Shown in pieces: positions 34,654 through 45,516 of a stretch of DNA of 64,000 nucleotides. The stretch comes from Mastigias papua (Eukaryota > Cnidaria > Scyphozoa > Rhizostomeae > Mastigiidae). Every line of letters begins with the position of its first letter. Within the stretch, counting starts at the first letter, position 1. Made by a program: the position numbers and the translations under genes. The stretch covers positions 2,851,840 to 2,915,839 of the forward strand of contig OZ025276.1 of NCBI GenBank assembly GCA_964019165.1. Reading direction: 5' to 3'. The notes under the pieces are model-generated. The model had not been told where the DNA came from and made no database searches. It saw only the letters and a list, made by a program, of their open reading frames with translations.

Positions 34654-35590
34654 TTGTAAAAATGTCAAAGGCATTCTATCTAATGAGACAAAATATTTCA
34701 TTGTCCAGAATTATGGCTGAAGCATCAAAGTCACACAAGATATCATGGTTCATTGGTATTCAGATGCTAAAGAGCAGGCAGTTCAGGTCCTACTATACTA
34801 GTGCTATTGGGCTGAAAACATAATCAGCAAAAGAAGTGATCATGAAATACATGAGAAGGTTTAGCTGTTTTGGAACTATGAAACAGTTTTTACCAACTGG
34901 CTTAGCACAAATGACCCTTTAATCAGATTCAGCACAGAGGAATTCTTTCATGGCCATAATTTGCAAAAATAGGCCAGGTGGATACTCACAAAAATGTGAA
35001 ATAGACAAAGTTTAGCCTTGCTATTTCATGAAGATGATATTCCAATCAGTAGCAAATACCAGGAAATAACAACATACAACAAGCACTTGTTTGCTTTAAT
35101 AATGAAGGTCAGGGACCATAAGGGCAAGCAAAAATCATCGAAACTGTGTAGTGAGTTAAAGCAAAATGACAGAGTGCACTTACATGTTTGGTCCTTGCAG
35201 ATTTGGACACTATTGGTACTAACACACATTTTGACCCTATTCAGCAAAGGTGCCAAATGGCAACTAAATAGAGGAAAGACTTTGTGTAATATGCTAAGCC
35301 TATATATTTATACTTTGGAGTATTTACAGTAAAGAGGGTCATTTAAACTACAAAGTGTGGTATTTTGCTGAATTATAGAGATCTATAAATAGCAGCTAGA
35401 AGAGACTTCTGTAACAGTGATTTCGCAGGTCAAAACTTACTTCAGTTCAAAGCGCTATATTTTAACATCCGTCAATGACCGCTATGACATTCTTAATGAA
35501 TTGGATTGACAACAGAACTACTTCATGTAGGAAGACCATCAGGGAACAATAGAACAATCACCCATAGTAAAAGAGCCAATCAAAGTTTTA
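34654..35590. other. piggyBac upstream region, no gene
   Basis: The stretch lies between the transposase start and the element terminus. No family-like ORF is seen. It may hold the promoter and subterminal repeats. Confidence 0.4.
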
Positions 35591-35626
35591 GTTGCCATAT
35601 GGCAACCCTGCTGTGTAAAGGGTTAA

Positions 35627-36302
35627 ACGTGACACGAGTTCATACTTGTATCTAAATGTCGCGTTACATTGCAACTTAGTTAGAGTCTTTTGACGACTCC
35701 CATCATCATTTATACTGTCCACAATGATTATGTCCTTTATACAATGATATCTTATTCCTGCCTGCATTCCTCTTGAAAAATCAGACTTCACTGCAGCCCA
35801 CCTGCTATAGCAAAATTCCATTCTGTATCTTATGTAGTTGATTGATAAGCACTGATTGGTATACTTACCATATGTAGTATTTATGTTCATTGAGAGGATC
35901 GAATTTTAGTATTTCAAACACGTCCTGAGTTTTGGTGGTTTCCTAGTCATACTTTCATACAATTATGCAAGTTCTAGTCAGTTTTGGCGGTTACCCGCCA
36001 TACTTTTTCTACTGTGATATATTGAATTGAAACTATATGCATTGTTCCCAGGAAGTCATTAAAGAAAATACTTACAAAAGTTTCTGAATAGATTTCCAAC
36101 AATTAGAAGGATATGTTCCAACCTGTCCAGATGATGTAACTTCTTATTGCAATCATGTGGCTTTCGATCCAAACATAGTGTGAAAGATAAAATAATTGGC
36201 TAAGTGATCAACTGATAGAAGTCTTTTCAGAATCTGCTAGAGTTTATACATGATGTATGCATATAAGAGAATAGGCAGCCTTGCAGTTTTTCCAATCAAT
36301 CC
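35627..36302. other. No gene recognised
   Basis: AT-rich. A minus-strand ORF of 100 codons (35890-35588) crosses the piggyBac end and has no recognisable family, so it is not called. Confidence 0.4.
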
Positions 36303-36580
36303 ACAATGCCTGCCAAAAGTCTTGGACCACTGGCGATGATTTACACTATAAACAAACTATAGCATCCCCTCCCCCTTCAACCAATGTTGTTTGAAGCAAA
36401 TATGAATAACCCACCTGGTACAATTGATGCACGTGTACAATGCTACAGATCTCCCCTATCCACACAACATTGTTTGAGGGGGGAGGGGGCTTACCCGTTA
36501 ATTGCTATGACAAAAAAGTGACAGGAGTCGGACATTTAAAAAAATATGCAGGTGTTCCAACTACTTTTGGCAGGCATTGT
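36303..36580. mobile_element. MITE family A, copy 1 (278 bp)
   Basis: The ends ACAATGCCTGCCAAAAGTC and, reverse-complemented, ACAATGCCTGCCAAAAGTAG form terminal inverted repeats. A second inner inverted repeat pairs CCCCTCCCCCTTCAACCAATG with CATTGTTTGAGGGGGGAGGG. Copy 2 is at 41348. The ends resemble those of Tc1/mariner elements; I could not see a clear TA duplication. Confidence 0.85.
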
Positions 36581-37414
36581 CTGATTTTCAACTTTAAAGA
36601 GGGCAGGTAGAATGTCGGCAGTGGTGTGTACCTATAGGTTTTCAAGGGTGCTGATTTCATTTTCAGCGCAATCAGAGCCGTATCTCCACGGGGTGATCCG
36701 CTATCACCACCACTTGGTGTTGTAACGAACCTTGTATTGAGGAAAATTAACTTAAATATCTACAAATATTAACGGTAGTAGAAAGTATGTCCAACATAAA
36801 CAGTATGCTGGACAAAAGTTTCCTGTGTAGAATACTAACATATTTTCTATGTATGGGTAAGATTTGTAGAAAAAAGGCAGATAGTAATAGTAAGAAAATG
36901 ACACGGTAGGTTGTCATTTCCTTATATCCAGTGTGTATTTCATGAGGCTACACTGGAGTCATCTGGGGTCGCCCAAGTCTACCTTACGTCGTAATTGTGT
37001 GATATTTGTTGGTCTTTGAATAGGTGCCCAGGAAAAAGATATTATACTGTCCTTTTTGTGTGTCACCTTTGTGTATAGGCAAAGGATGTGAAGTAATATG
37101 CAACTTCAGCTGTACATTAAATGCACTTTAACAGGGAATTCATTACTGATACAGATTACATAAGTATACGGTATGATAAGGAAACCATATTCAAACTGTA
37201 TTAGAAGGAGTATGCATACTGTCAAATATACCACTTTTGAGTGAAAACCAACTACTAGTCAAATGACAACATATGCTACATGAGTGGGATGTCAAACATT
37301 TCCTCTCATGAAATGGAGGCTAAAATTCAGGCGGTTGAAGAGTGACTATTTGAATATTTTAGGCTCTTCATATTCAAAAAATTTCGAAAGCACTGTCAGT
37401 AACCACAGAAAACT
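36581..37414. other. Upstream of the Rep gene; no gene recognised
   Basis: AT-rich. No copy of the CGGTCTACA motif found downstream of Rep was seen here. No stem-loop with a typical replication-origin nonamer was recognised. Confidence 0.35.
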
Positions 37415-38703
37415 ATGTCTGATTATCAGGACCAGAACTGTTCTTCAACACTAGCAGCCAGTAGTGTGAAGAAAGCATACTTACTTACATACAGTAATGC
37501 TGACACTAAAGCATTTAATAGAGAAACATTCTCTTCTGCACTAGTTCAATCCTTCGAATCTGCTACAACATCAGCGGTGATTCAATGGGCCTGTTGTATG
37601 GAGCAGCATAAAAATGGCAGCTACCATTTTCATATGGCCGTTTTATTGGAAAGGGCACAAAGATGGATTAGGGTAAAACGGCGTATTCAAGAGGACTATG
37701 ATATTATTGTGAACTTGTCAGATCATCCTGGGTATTATTCCGCATATAGATATGTGGTGAAAGAAGACCAGGCAGTTTTGAAAAGTCAAAATCATCCGAT
37801 ACTTGCAGTTCAACCCAGGACTGCCACTGCTACAAGGGCAAGGGCTAGGCAAGGTCGCAAAGGTAAGCAACCTAAACGCTTGTCCAATAGTGAGGTGGCA
37901 CACATTGTGTTACAAAAAAATTCACAGCCGTCTGCATCTCCTGGCCCATGCAAAATCCATTTCAAGACAAGGAGATAACCGTCTGTATGATTTTCTGTTG
38001 AACAGGAGCCAAAAGAAGGTGAATGAGCTTGTCGACACAGTGTGGGACATTGAGACAGCCACTGAGAAAGTTGCACGATCTGCAATGTCCAGGCTGCAAA
38101 TCTTGCAACAGCAACTCACCGGTGCATGTATATGCAATGGAGAGTGGCTGCAATGTGCCCTCGACATTTTAGCCAAAAAGTCCATTGACCGAGCAGTGTT
38201 CTCTGACGCCATTATCACGCTCCTTGTTATGGGTCGGGGCAAAGGTCACAATATATTTATCTGTGGTCCAGCAAATTGTGGCAAAACGTTCATCCTTGAC
38301 CCATTACGAGTCAGTCATTTTTACTGCTTTTCTCTCGCCCGCTACTTGCTCTTATGCATGGCTAGGTGTCGAGGACAAAGAAGTGATTTTTTTGAACGAT
38401 TTCAGGTGGTCTCCTGTCATACTCCCGTGGAGCGAAATGCTACTATTGTTGGAAGGCCATATTGTCCATTTTGCTGCTCCAAAAACAACGTACAATCACG
38501 ATATTGAATTTTCCAAAGATACCCCTATCTTTGCTACATCGAAGGCACCAATATCTTTTATCAAGGGCTCTATGACCGACGATCGCAAAACAGAAATGAT
38601 GGCTGTTCGATGGCGCACATTCAAGTTCAGGCAACACTTCGATATTAAGTGCCAGAGAACAGTTCCCTCCTGTGGATATTGTTTCGCACTAGTGGTCGTA
38701 CAA
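37415..38703 (+). pseudogene. HUH Rep / SF3 helicase gene of CRESS-DNA-virus type, frameshifted
   Basis: Frame 1 (37415-37978) starts MSDYQDQNCS and holds the rolling-circle domain: AYLLTYSNAD (motif 1), YHFHMAVLL with the metal-binding HxH (motif 2) and YSAYRYVVKED with the Tyr nucleophile and Lys (motif 3). A second frame (about 37926-38330) gives the linker and a Walker A box, GPANCGKTFIL. A third frame (about 38320-38703) gives VIFLNDFRWSP, the Walker B region, then LLLLEGHIVHFAAPK and TEMMAVRWRTF. Such proteins nick an origin and unwind DNA for rolling-circle replication. At least two frame changes break it. I know similar genes to be common in cnidarian and sponge genomes, but not their mobility. 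No capsid gene is nearby. Confidence 0.85.
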
Positions 38704-38794
38704 TAACTATAACCGTTACATTGTAAACGCAGTATTGTCCTTCGCAGTATGCATGCTTGGCATTCGCTTCGGATTTGTAACCAATGGCTACCAC

Positions 38795-39197
38795 CAACGG
38801 TCTACAACGGTCTACACTTTCTTTAGCCCCCACTACCCCTTCTCGTGGCAAGTATTGTCCTAAGAACTATTCCCAAAAGATGTGCTTTGTCTGCTAGTAT
38901 GTACAGGTTATGTGCTATATACAAACTAATAACCATGTTCGGCAGAAAAGTGAAATAACTCAACGGTCTACACTTTTTGAGAAATCGATTAGACCTAAGA
39001 TCACAGTATGTCACTAAAATGTGTAGACCGTTGGCGTTTTCCTGCATTTCTTGGCCATCGCACTGTAAATGTGTGCAATCTTTGGCTGGTACAATGCCAC
39101 TTGGGAAAGCTATTATGTGCACAAATCTGAACATAGAAATCTCGTCACTTACATGTATTTTCATGTTTTAAAGTATGTAGACCGTTGTGTAGACCGT
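38795..39197. mobile_element. Iteron-ended symmetric element, copy 1 (~400 bp)
   Basis: Left end: two copies of ACGGTCTACA (38797-38816). Right end: two inverse copies, TGTAGACCGT (39175-39197). A third and fourth copy sit as an inverted pair at the middle (CAACGGTCTACACTTTTT at 38961 and TGTAGACCGTTGG at 39022), 165 bp from each end. It begins 92 bp after the end of the Rep pseudogene. It has no coding capacity. I found no clear target duplication. Confidence 0.7.
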
Positions 39198-39758
39198 AGA
39201 GATATTAGCCATGACGTCAGTGTGTAGCCTCGAAACGAAGAGGAGGGATACTTCATGAGTCAGTAGGTCCCCCTAGGTAAGATACATCTTGTTTTATATA
39301 AGAAACAAACTCTCTCCCTTCAGCCAGGATGCTTCTTACTATTTTGTCATATTCAGCCTTACATGCTCCTGAAGTGTTTCTTAAAGTCTTCACATATTCT
39401 ATAGCAAGAAAGCAACTGTGAGACCAGAAATTGAATCTGTTGTTAGGCCTACGCACTTTTGAGAGACAGATATACATAGCATTTTGTTGCCAGCTCACAT
39501 GCACATTCTTTCGCAAAAGCAGATTTTTCACGGTTACTTTGAAGCTCAGCCTGCCTGTGTTTCTTACTTGTTTCTGAATTTTTGCCGCATGTCAGCCTCA
39601 TGTTTCTTCTATACTTGTTTGTTATAACACAAATGTGTATATAGTTTGCAGAAAGATAGAAAGAAGGGACAATTTTCAAGGTATCATAATTAGACATAAC
39701 TTGCTCATAATACATGTACATACTACCGTTAGGTAAGGACAACATATCACATACAACA
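39198..39758. other. Between iteron element and Tc1 gene; no gene called
   Basis: Two overlapping minus-strand frames (39793-39449 and 39531-39253) are open but one starts inside the Tc1 gene region and neither resembles a known family. A TGACGTCA site lies at 39213. Unassigned. Confidence 0.3.
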
Positions 39759-40834
39759 TCAATACTTGGTCCGATACCCTCCGTTGCTAGCAATAAGTTT
39801 TAGGCGATCATGCATTGTTGCTACCGTATGATCAATTATTGAGGACTTGTAAGTAAAACGAGTCTGCAAAATCCTTATCTTAAATTCGCTAAACCTTTCT
39901 TTCTGTATCTGTCCTTGCAATGCTCCTTTGGCCAAGTCATGTTTAACGTTATTGAACACGTTTTCACTTGGGTTTAAATCAGGTGATCTCGGGGGTATAT
40001 GTACTACTTCTGCTCCCACATCATTTAATGCATCTCTAGCTAGCTTGCTTCTCTGACTTGGATCATTATCCATCACAAAAAGTAGCCTTTCTTTCTCTTT
40101 TGACATAGCACAGTCAGCAAGGGTGCAGTGTAATGTTCTGTGGACGAATCTTGCAAACCACTCTGCATTAAATGTTGTATATTCTACTGCAATAACAACA
40201 CCGGTTGTGTACCCAACGCCAACTAGAAGGTGCAGTCACCGTCCCCCAGGTAAGTTCTTTGATCCTTTTGTCGTGTATTGCAGACCTTCACTCGCTTTTC
40301 TCCAAATTCTCCCTCTTGGTGTCAATGCGTCTTTATAGGGATTTCCCTTGTGCACGATCGACACACCATCCAGATATAGCAAGACGTGATCCGTCCAGAA
40401 TTCACGGTCATATTTTTTAAGAGCAAGTCTGGCAAAAGTTACTCTTCTCTTTCTGTCTTTCACTGAAAGTAACCCTTTTTGCCTTGGCCTTAAGGACTTA
40501 TACCCATGTTCATTCATTACTCGTACTAGTGTTCTATAACTGACGTTGGCTACCCGGCATTCTTTTGCGACATCATGCACAGTTACGTTCGGATTGTCAT
40601 TCCTTAACGTCTGAAATGTTCTCATACACCGCTTCTTTTCTCCTCTGCTCATAATGGGTGGACGGCCAGTTCTCTTTTTTCCTGTATCTCTTTTGCTTCC
40701 TTGCAAATACATACAGCACTGGATGCGGATACATTACAGTTTGTGGACATTTGTCGATATGATAAAGAGCCTTCAGCTCTCAAATAGCATATGTAGGCCC
40801 TCAATTTGTCACTGATTTTTCTACGGAACACCAT
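39759..40834 (-). pseudogene. Tc1/mariner transposase (DD34E), frameshifted
   Basis: It starts MVFRRKISDKLRAYICYLR at 40834 with a helix-turn-helix (LSYRQMSTNCNVSASSAV). A frame change near 40700 leads to KKRTGRPPIMSRGEKKR, a basic linker and second helix region, then LLYLDGVSIVHKGN with the first catalytic Asp (about 40375). A second change near 40240 leads to FVMDNDPSQRSK (second Asp, about 40070) and SPDLNPSENVFNNVKHD, where the Glu is 34 residues further, the Tc1 spacing. All three catalytic residues survive. No terminal inverted repeats were recognised, and the MITEs at 36303 and 41348 are complete elements, not its ends. Confidence 0.85.
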
Positions 40835-41347
40835 ATTCTCTTCTCATATCGTAAGTAAGTTGCAAATAGCATGCATGTCATTTTATAAACATTTCTTTGT
40901 AATACACTTGCCAAAAAAGCGCACGTCATTTGCCTATATTGTGCATAAATCCAGGTGATAAATGATAAACTGTTAGGCGGTAACTTAGACGTGTGTGACG
41001 TACATCTTCAGGCTGTTGTCTAGAAACATGTTTTTGTATTGAACTGCACAAAGAGAAGGTGTAATCTATTCTCATGTTGTTTTTTTATGTTGCTAGGGAT
41101 ACTGACTGGCTGTTGTTTATTTGGGTTATCTTCCTTGATTTACAACCCATAGAGGAGTACATGTGACATCATAATCATCATACATTTTAACTGAAAATAG
41201 GAGACAGGTGAAGCCTCCTCTCATTATCACAGGAAATAGTCACCTACTTGAGATTTCGTCAATGGAACTGAGATCAGCACCCCCGATTACCCCATAGTGG
41301 AATACAGGTATAAGCTTGTGTCTTGCAGTTTCCAATATACATTTTAG
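40835..41347. other. No gene recognised
   Basis: AT-rich upstream region of the Tc1 gene up to MITE A copy 2. It may contain one Tc1 terminus near 40910 (CACTTGCCAAAAAAGCGCAC), but no partner was found. Confidence 0.35.
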
Positions 41348-41625
41348 ACAATGCCTGCCAACAGTCTTGGACCACTGGCGATGATTTACACTATAAACGA
41401 ACTATAGCATCCCCTCCCCCTTCAACCAATGTTGTTTGAAGCAAATATGAATAACCGGACTGGTACACTTGATGCACGTGTACAATGCTACAGATCTCCC
41501 CTATCCACACAACATTGTTTGAGGGGGGAGGGGGCTTACACGTTACTTGCTATGACGAAAAAGTGACAGGAGTCGGACATTTAAAAAAATGTGCAGGTGT
41601 TCCAACTACTTTTGGCAGGCATTGT
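41348..41625. mobile_element. MITE family A, copy 2 (278 bp)
   Basis: Same length and orientation as 36303-36580, with only a few substitutions. It directly abuts the coding fragment at 41626, into which it probably inserted. Confidence 0.88.
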
Positions 41626-41977
41626 AGTGAAAGATGTAACATATGAACTAGATAAAAGGCTTATCCTGTGTGAAGGTCGATACTACCCAGAAGAAGAAGA
41701 AGTTGCTGCAATACAAAAGGAAAATACATATGTTCTGGGTACTGACCTTATACCAGATGAACATGGAGTATTCCCAATACGATTTGCTGAAATTGATGGG
41801 GATATCTATAATGAATGTGATTTGAACAACACATGGCCACAACAAGCAATACGTGAGAGCTTCTGTGACATTCTAAAGACATTCTGCATGTACATTCCAC
41901 CATTCCTAACAAAAAGAGAAGGTTCACGAATAAGTGTCATAAAGATGGACAATAACACAATACACCACTTCAGCTAA
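41626..41977 (+). pseudogene. Unrecognised coding fragment
   Basis: The frame is open from the MITE edge to TAA at 41975-41977. It reads VKDVTYELDKRLILCEGRYY, then TYVLGTDLIPDEHGVFPIRF and ILKTFCMYIPPFLTKREGS. Composition and regular alternation look like real protein, but I know no family for it. The last ~12 codons (KMDNNTIHHF) and the sequence after the stop recur in inverse orientation at 44650-44390. It lacks an ATG: the MITE replaced or displaced its start. Confidence 0.35.
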
Positions 41978-42258
41978 CAGCGCATTGGGAGACTGGGCCA
42001 AGATTTAGGGTGTAAAAGTAACATTTTCTTGGCAGTCGCAACAAGGAATCATACAAAAGCTGTTTACATACTGCCAAAACTGTGTATTAAAATCACTGAT
42101 TGTTGCATTTTCTCTCGAATTTATTCATCCTATTGTTGTGTGTGAACTTCGGAACAGCTTTTCTCAAAATTTTTATAAGTACCTAGCTTGCAAGCCACAA
42201 TCTATCAGCCTTAGCTGTGTCGCACTTAGGCCCATTTGAATCCTGTGACTTTTCAACC

Positions 42259-42610
42259 ATGTTTAATGGTAATTGCGCTGTTATTGGTTGTGGAAGCAGT
42301 CAATACAGGCTGAATAAATGGAAGAAAGTGCTATTTGCAGAGCATCTAGGAAGTTTACATGAAGAATGCCTTTGCCCATAGTCATACATATTGCATCGGT
42401 CCCAAAGTAAACTTTTAACCGCTGCATCAAGAAATGAGTAGATTTGACTTGTGACCAGAACCACTAAGAAGAATACCAAATGGATACCAGGTGATAGTGG
42501 TTTAGTTTGTTCTCTGCATTTTGTTGCTGGAAAGTCCAGCTTACAGAATCCTAATCCAAAGCTAAACTTATGATATCAGAAGGCTGCCAAGAAACCAAGT
42601 AGAGCTTTGA
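42259..42610 (+). pseudogene. THAP-domain protein remnant
   Basis: ATG 42259 opens MFNGNCAVIGCGSSQYRLN with the C-x4-C pair of a THAP zinc finger. After a frame change and ~90 damaged bases, WIPGDSGLVCSLHFVAGKSS supplies the Trp and C-x2-H half (about 42480-42540), then NPNPKLN and a stop at 42571. THAP fingers bind DNA in transposases and in host regulators. It differs from the P-type THAP at 17660-18157. No catalytic part follows. Confidence 0.6.
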
Positions 42611-42775
42611 TATGCTTCATATCAATATGCTTCCAATTGCTGACAACATAGTAAGACATTGTGCCTCACTCTGCAATCGTCAGCTACCACTAATCAAACA
42701 GAAGAAGTTATGAAGAGAACAATACTAAAGTAGTGATTTTTGTTCTTCCAATTTATTTATAAATAAATTTAGATC

Positions 42776-43275
42776 TATACTACTGTACTACAGTATACTG
42801 TACTGTGCTATACTATATACTGTACTATTCTATGCTGTGCTGTACTGTACTATGCTATACTGTACTGTCCTATGCTATACTGTACTGTCCTATGCTATAC
42901 TATATACTGTACTGTACTATACTATGCTATACTGTACTATGCTGTACTGTACTATACTGTACTGTGCTATACTATACTATACTGTACTATACTATGTTAT
43001 ACTGTACAATACTATACTGTACTGTACTATGCTATACTATACTGTACTATACTATGCTATACTATAATGTACTATACTATACTATACTATACTATACTAT
43101 ACTATACTATACTATACTATACTATACTATACTATACTATACTATAGTATAGCTATGCTGTAGTGTGCTATACTGTACTGTACACTACTATGCTATACTA
43201 TGCTATACTGTATTATGCTAAGCAATGCAATACTGTACTATACCATATTGTACTATGCTATGATATATGCTATGC
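42776..43275. repeat. Microsatellite, TACTATAC/TACTGTAC type
   Basis: About 500 bp of interspersed TACTG, TACTATAC and a pure (ACTAT)n core at about 43065-43145. Long ORFs here are products of the repeat. Confidence 0.97.
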
Positions 43276-43604
43276 TAACCAATGTTGGTTGTCTGTCTGT
43301 CCTCTTGTCTACAACTCAATGTTACATATGTCCTCCTTAGTTATCATTCTTATATGATTCAGGAAATCAACTCTATTGGCAGATAATAAACAATGTTCCT
43401 CCATTGCAATACCCTTGGCATTTTACATTTCTGTAGATGGTACTTCTGTTTCTGGGAGTGCTATAAACAAAATACATTCACACCTTCCACAGCTAATCAA
43501 TAGATTTTGCCATGTCTTGTAGGTTAAGCCCTTAGTCAACATGCTTCAGAGGGTCAAAATCTTAAGTAGGGGAGCAATTCAAGTCTCCTTTCTTACTGTG
43601 CCAC

Positions 43605-44345
43605 CTAAAGTGACCTCTTCAGCTTTAAGTCCTTTATCTTTATTGGGTTCACTGCCTTGTTATTGGGCAGCCATTTGTATGGCTTTGAAGTGCACAAATG
43701 GTTAGTAAGGTCCATCCTGGTTACAATCTCACTCCTAAAAAGAGCTGCTATGACATGATTACATGTTTGAGCCAGCCCAGCCAAGGATGAGCAGTGTATT
43801 GAGGCACTATTACCATTATATTTTGCCAAACAGATCCATAGTTTGTGTGGGGCATTATTGATTTGCTGTGATGGTATGCAAGTACCCGTTAGAAGAAATA
43901 CTCACTATCACCAGCAATAGGATGAAGATGTAATGGTGACAGCCAACACTGAAAGTAGTAGCTGTAGCCTTTTCACTGCTTATAATCAGAGGGCTCATCA
44001 CTTGCAAGTTCATATGGATGACATTCTACAAAGTGACACATATCTGGATAGAGAGTAACAGGCCAAAATACAGTTCCATCCTCTTCATTCAGACAGTCAT
44101 TTGCACTTCCGAAAGGGTCTGGCAATGTCTTTCGTAAGACTTCCAGCTTGGCTTGTAGTCTGATACAATCTCATGCCCAACCTCTTCAGCTGTCTCTGGT
44201 AATGGAACATCATTTTCAATAGCAACAAACATTGTAGCAACTAGCTCCTCCTTCTCACCAGTTGTCTTTAATCCACAAAGACGTAAGAAACTCTTGAACT
44301 AATCAACTTTCATTCTAGACAACTCCGATAAGTCAGCATCCATCA
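43605..44345 (-). pseudogene. SAP and SWIM zinc-finger protein remnant
   Basis: On the minus strand from about 44345: DADLSELSRMKVD then FKSFLRLCGLKTTGEKEEL, the two-helix pattern of a SAP DNA-binding motif, then PLPETAEEVGHEI. After damaged sequence, INNAPHKLWICLAKYNGNSA and CSSLAGLAQTCNHVIAALF (43800-43735) give the CxCx(n)CxH-like SWIM finger, where one Cys is Ser, followed by CTSKPYKWLPNNK. In invertebrate genomes this SAP/SWIM order often precedes a YqaJ-type exonuclease domain, which I do not see here. Several stops. Confidence 0.5.
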
Positions 44346-45057
44346 TTTGGCCTAGGCCCACACAGTGTAACATAGGTTACACTGAATATTGTGGTTTGCA
44401 GCTTTGAAAAAAGCTGTTCCGAAGTGTACAAATCATGATAGGATGAATAAATTCGAGAGAAAATACAACAATCAATAACTTTACTATGCAGTATTAGCAG
44501 CATGTGAACAGCTTTCGTACCATTCCTTATTGCGACTGCCAAGAAAATGTTACTTTTACACCCCAAATCTAGGCCCAGTCTCCCAATGCGCGGTTAGCCA
44601 AAGTGGTGTATTCACTGTGGTTTTATGCTCGAGGGGATGATGATACTATCAAAGGTATATGAAGGCTTTATGGTCTTCTGGCCATATATGTTTAGAACTG
44701 ATGGATTAAGTCATTGTACTAGATGTGGTTTGTTGTATGATGGAAATGCTCAATGTGATTGTATTTGGCGTTATGAATCGTATGAAGTAGATTCTTAGAT
44801 AATGAAATCTCTGAAATACACATCTTTTCTGTCTCCTAAATTCTGTATAAAAGGAAGCATGACATATGCAACAGAAGAGATGGATACCAAATCAATCTAT
44901 GATTCGAATCGAATAGCTAACCAATTCATCAGAAGTTTCATTGCTATAATGTCAACAGTCTTTCTTGCAAAACACGTATAATGTTAAGACATACCAAAGA
45001 TATTATCTAAAACACACATTTTGGTTTAATAATGTACCCTCTAGATTAAATATGCAG

Positions 45058-45253
45058 AAAGAAAGTACTAAAGAAATCTACAAAAAGAGCTGTCACTGAA
45101 CGTTTTCATGATAATATTAAGTGGGGACAAGTTGTATCTTTATTTGCATTCAGTGGTCTTGTTGCAAAATTTTTGGATTCTGATGAAGTTATCAGTTGGC
45201 TTCAAAATGAGCTGATTCCCAGAAACAATGTAATCATAGTAAATGGTGAATAG
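45058..45253 (+). pseudogene. Possible exon of a Bcl-2-family gene (BH1 region)
   Basis: After a TATGCAG acceptor-like site the frame reads KVLKKSTKRAVTERFHDNIK, then WGQVVSLFAFSGLVAKFLDS, then EVISWLQNELIPRN and a TAG at 45251. The W-G-x-V-V-x-L-x-x-F-x-x-x-V-A pattern matches the BH1 helix of Bcl-2 proteins, closest to the MCL1 type (NWGRIV...FGAFVAK). A weak donor (GTGAAT) lies just before the TAG, so the exon may end there. A second piece, KSIYDSNRIANQFIRSFI (about 44888), could be the first helix. No BH3 exon was found, so this may be a relic or an incomplete host gene. Confidence 0.4.
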
Positions 45254-45339
45254 TCAGGACTTACCCTGCAATTCGGAGATAAACCATGGTGGTTTACATG
45301 GTTAACCTATCTACTTTAGAGATCAAAAGGTTACTTCAT

Positions 45340-45473
45340 GTTTCCCTGCCCATATTTTGAACATTCATTTATCGATATTCTATTTACCTTGTGATTTATC
45401 ATCATTCTGTTGTCCTGAGGCCCCATTGACACTGCTCCGTATTCATATAAAAACGAATAGAACAAAAGAAATC
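45340..45473 (+). repeat. Dispersed ~130-bp repeat, copy 1
   Basis: It matches 48619-48745 at most positions, e.g. TTGTCCTGAGGC and CATATAAAAACGAATA. No coding sequence. In both places it lies near a MITE B copy, but in opposite order. Confidence 0.8.
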
Positions 45474-45516
45474 CGTATTCTCCATTTCTTAGCAGTTTAC
45501 GATTTACGATCTACCT

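Larger units (their letters stand above)
33360..35626 (-). mobile_element. piggyBac element, 5' end identified
   Basis: The transposase reads leftward from 34643. Its promoter-side terminus is at 35591-35622: GTTGCCATATGGCAACCC followed by TGCTGTGTAAAGGG and then TTAA (35623-35626), the piggyBac target site. The opposite terminus (TTAACCCTTT-like) was not found to the left, so the element is probably truncated. Confidence 0.75.
41942..44650. mobile_element. Unclassified element or inverted duplication with THAP and SAP/SWIM remnants
   Basis: The left arm (41942-42180) and right arm (about 44390-44650) are diverged inverted copies: CGCATTGGGAGACTGGGCC, GTAACATTTTCTTGGCAGTC and TTTTCTCTCGAATTTATTC occur in both. 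Between them are a THAP-domain remnant reading right, a microsatellite, and a SAP/SWIM remnant reading left. If the arms are terminal repeats, this is a 2.7-kb transposon of unknown class; if not, it is a chance pair of dispersed repeats. Target duplications were not found. Confidence 0.4.

Noticed and set aside
39253..39793. Two minus-strand ORFs of 92 and 114 codons
   Set aside because: The longer starts within the Tc1 C-terminal region in another frame, and neither shows a recognisable domain.
36303..41625. MITE A copies as the long ends of the Tc1 or Rep element
   Set aside because: Each copy is complete with its own two inverted ends and both lie in the same orientation, so they are separate insertions.
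42805..43357. ORFs of up to 115 codons rich in Tyr, Leu and Cys
   Set aside because: They are translations of the TACTATAC/TACTGTAC microsatellite.
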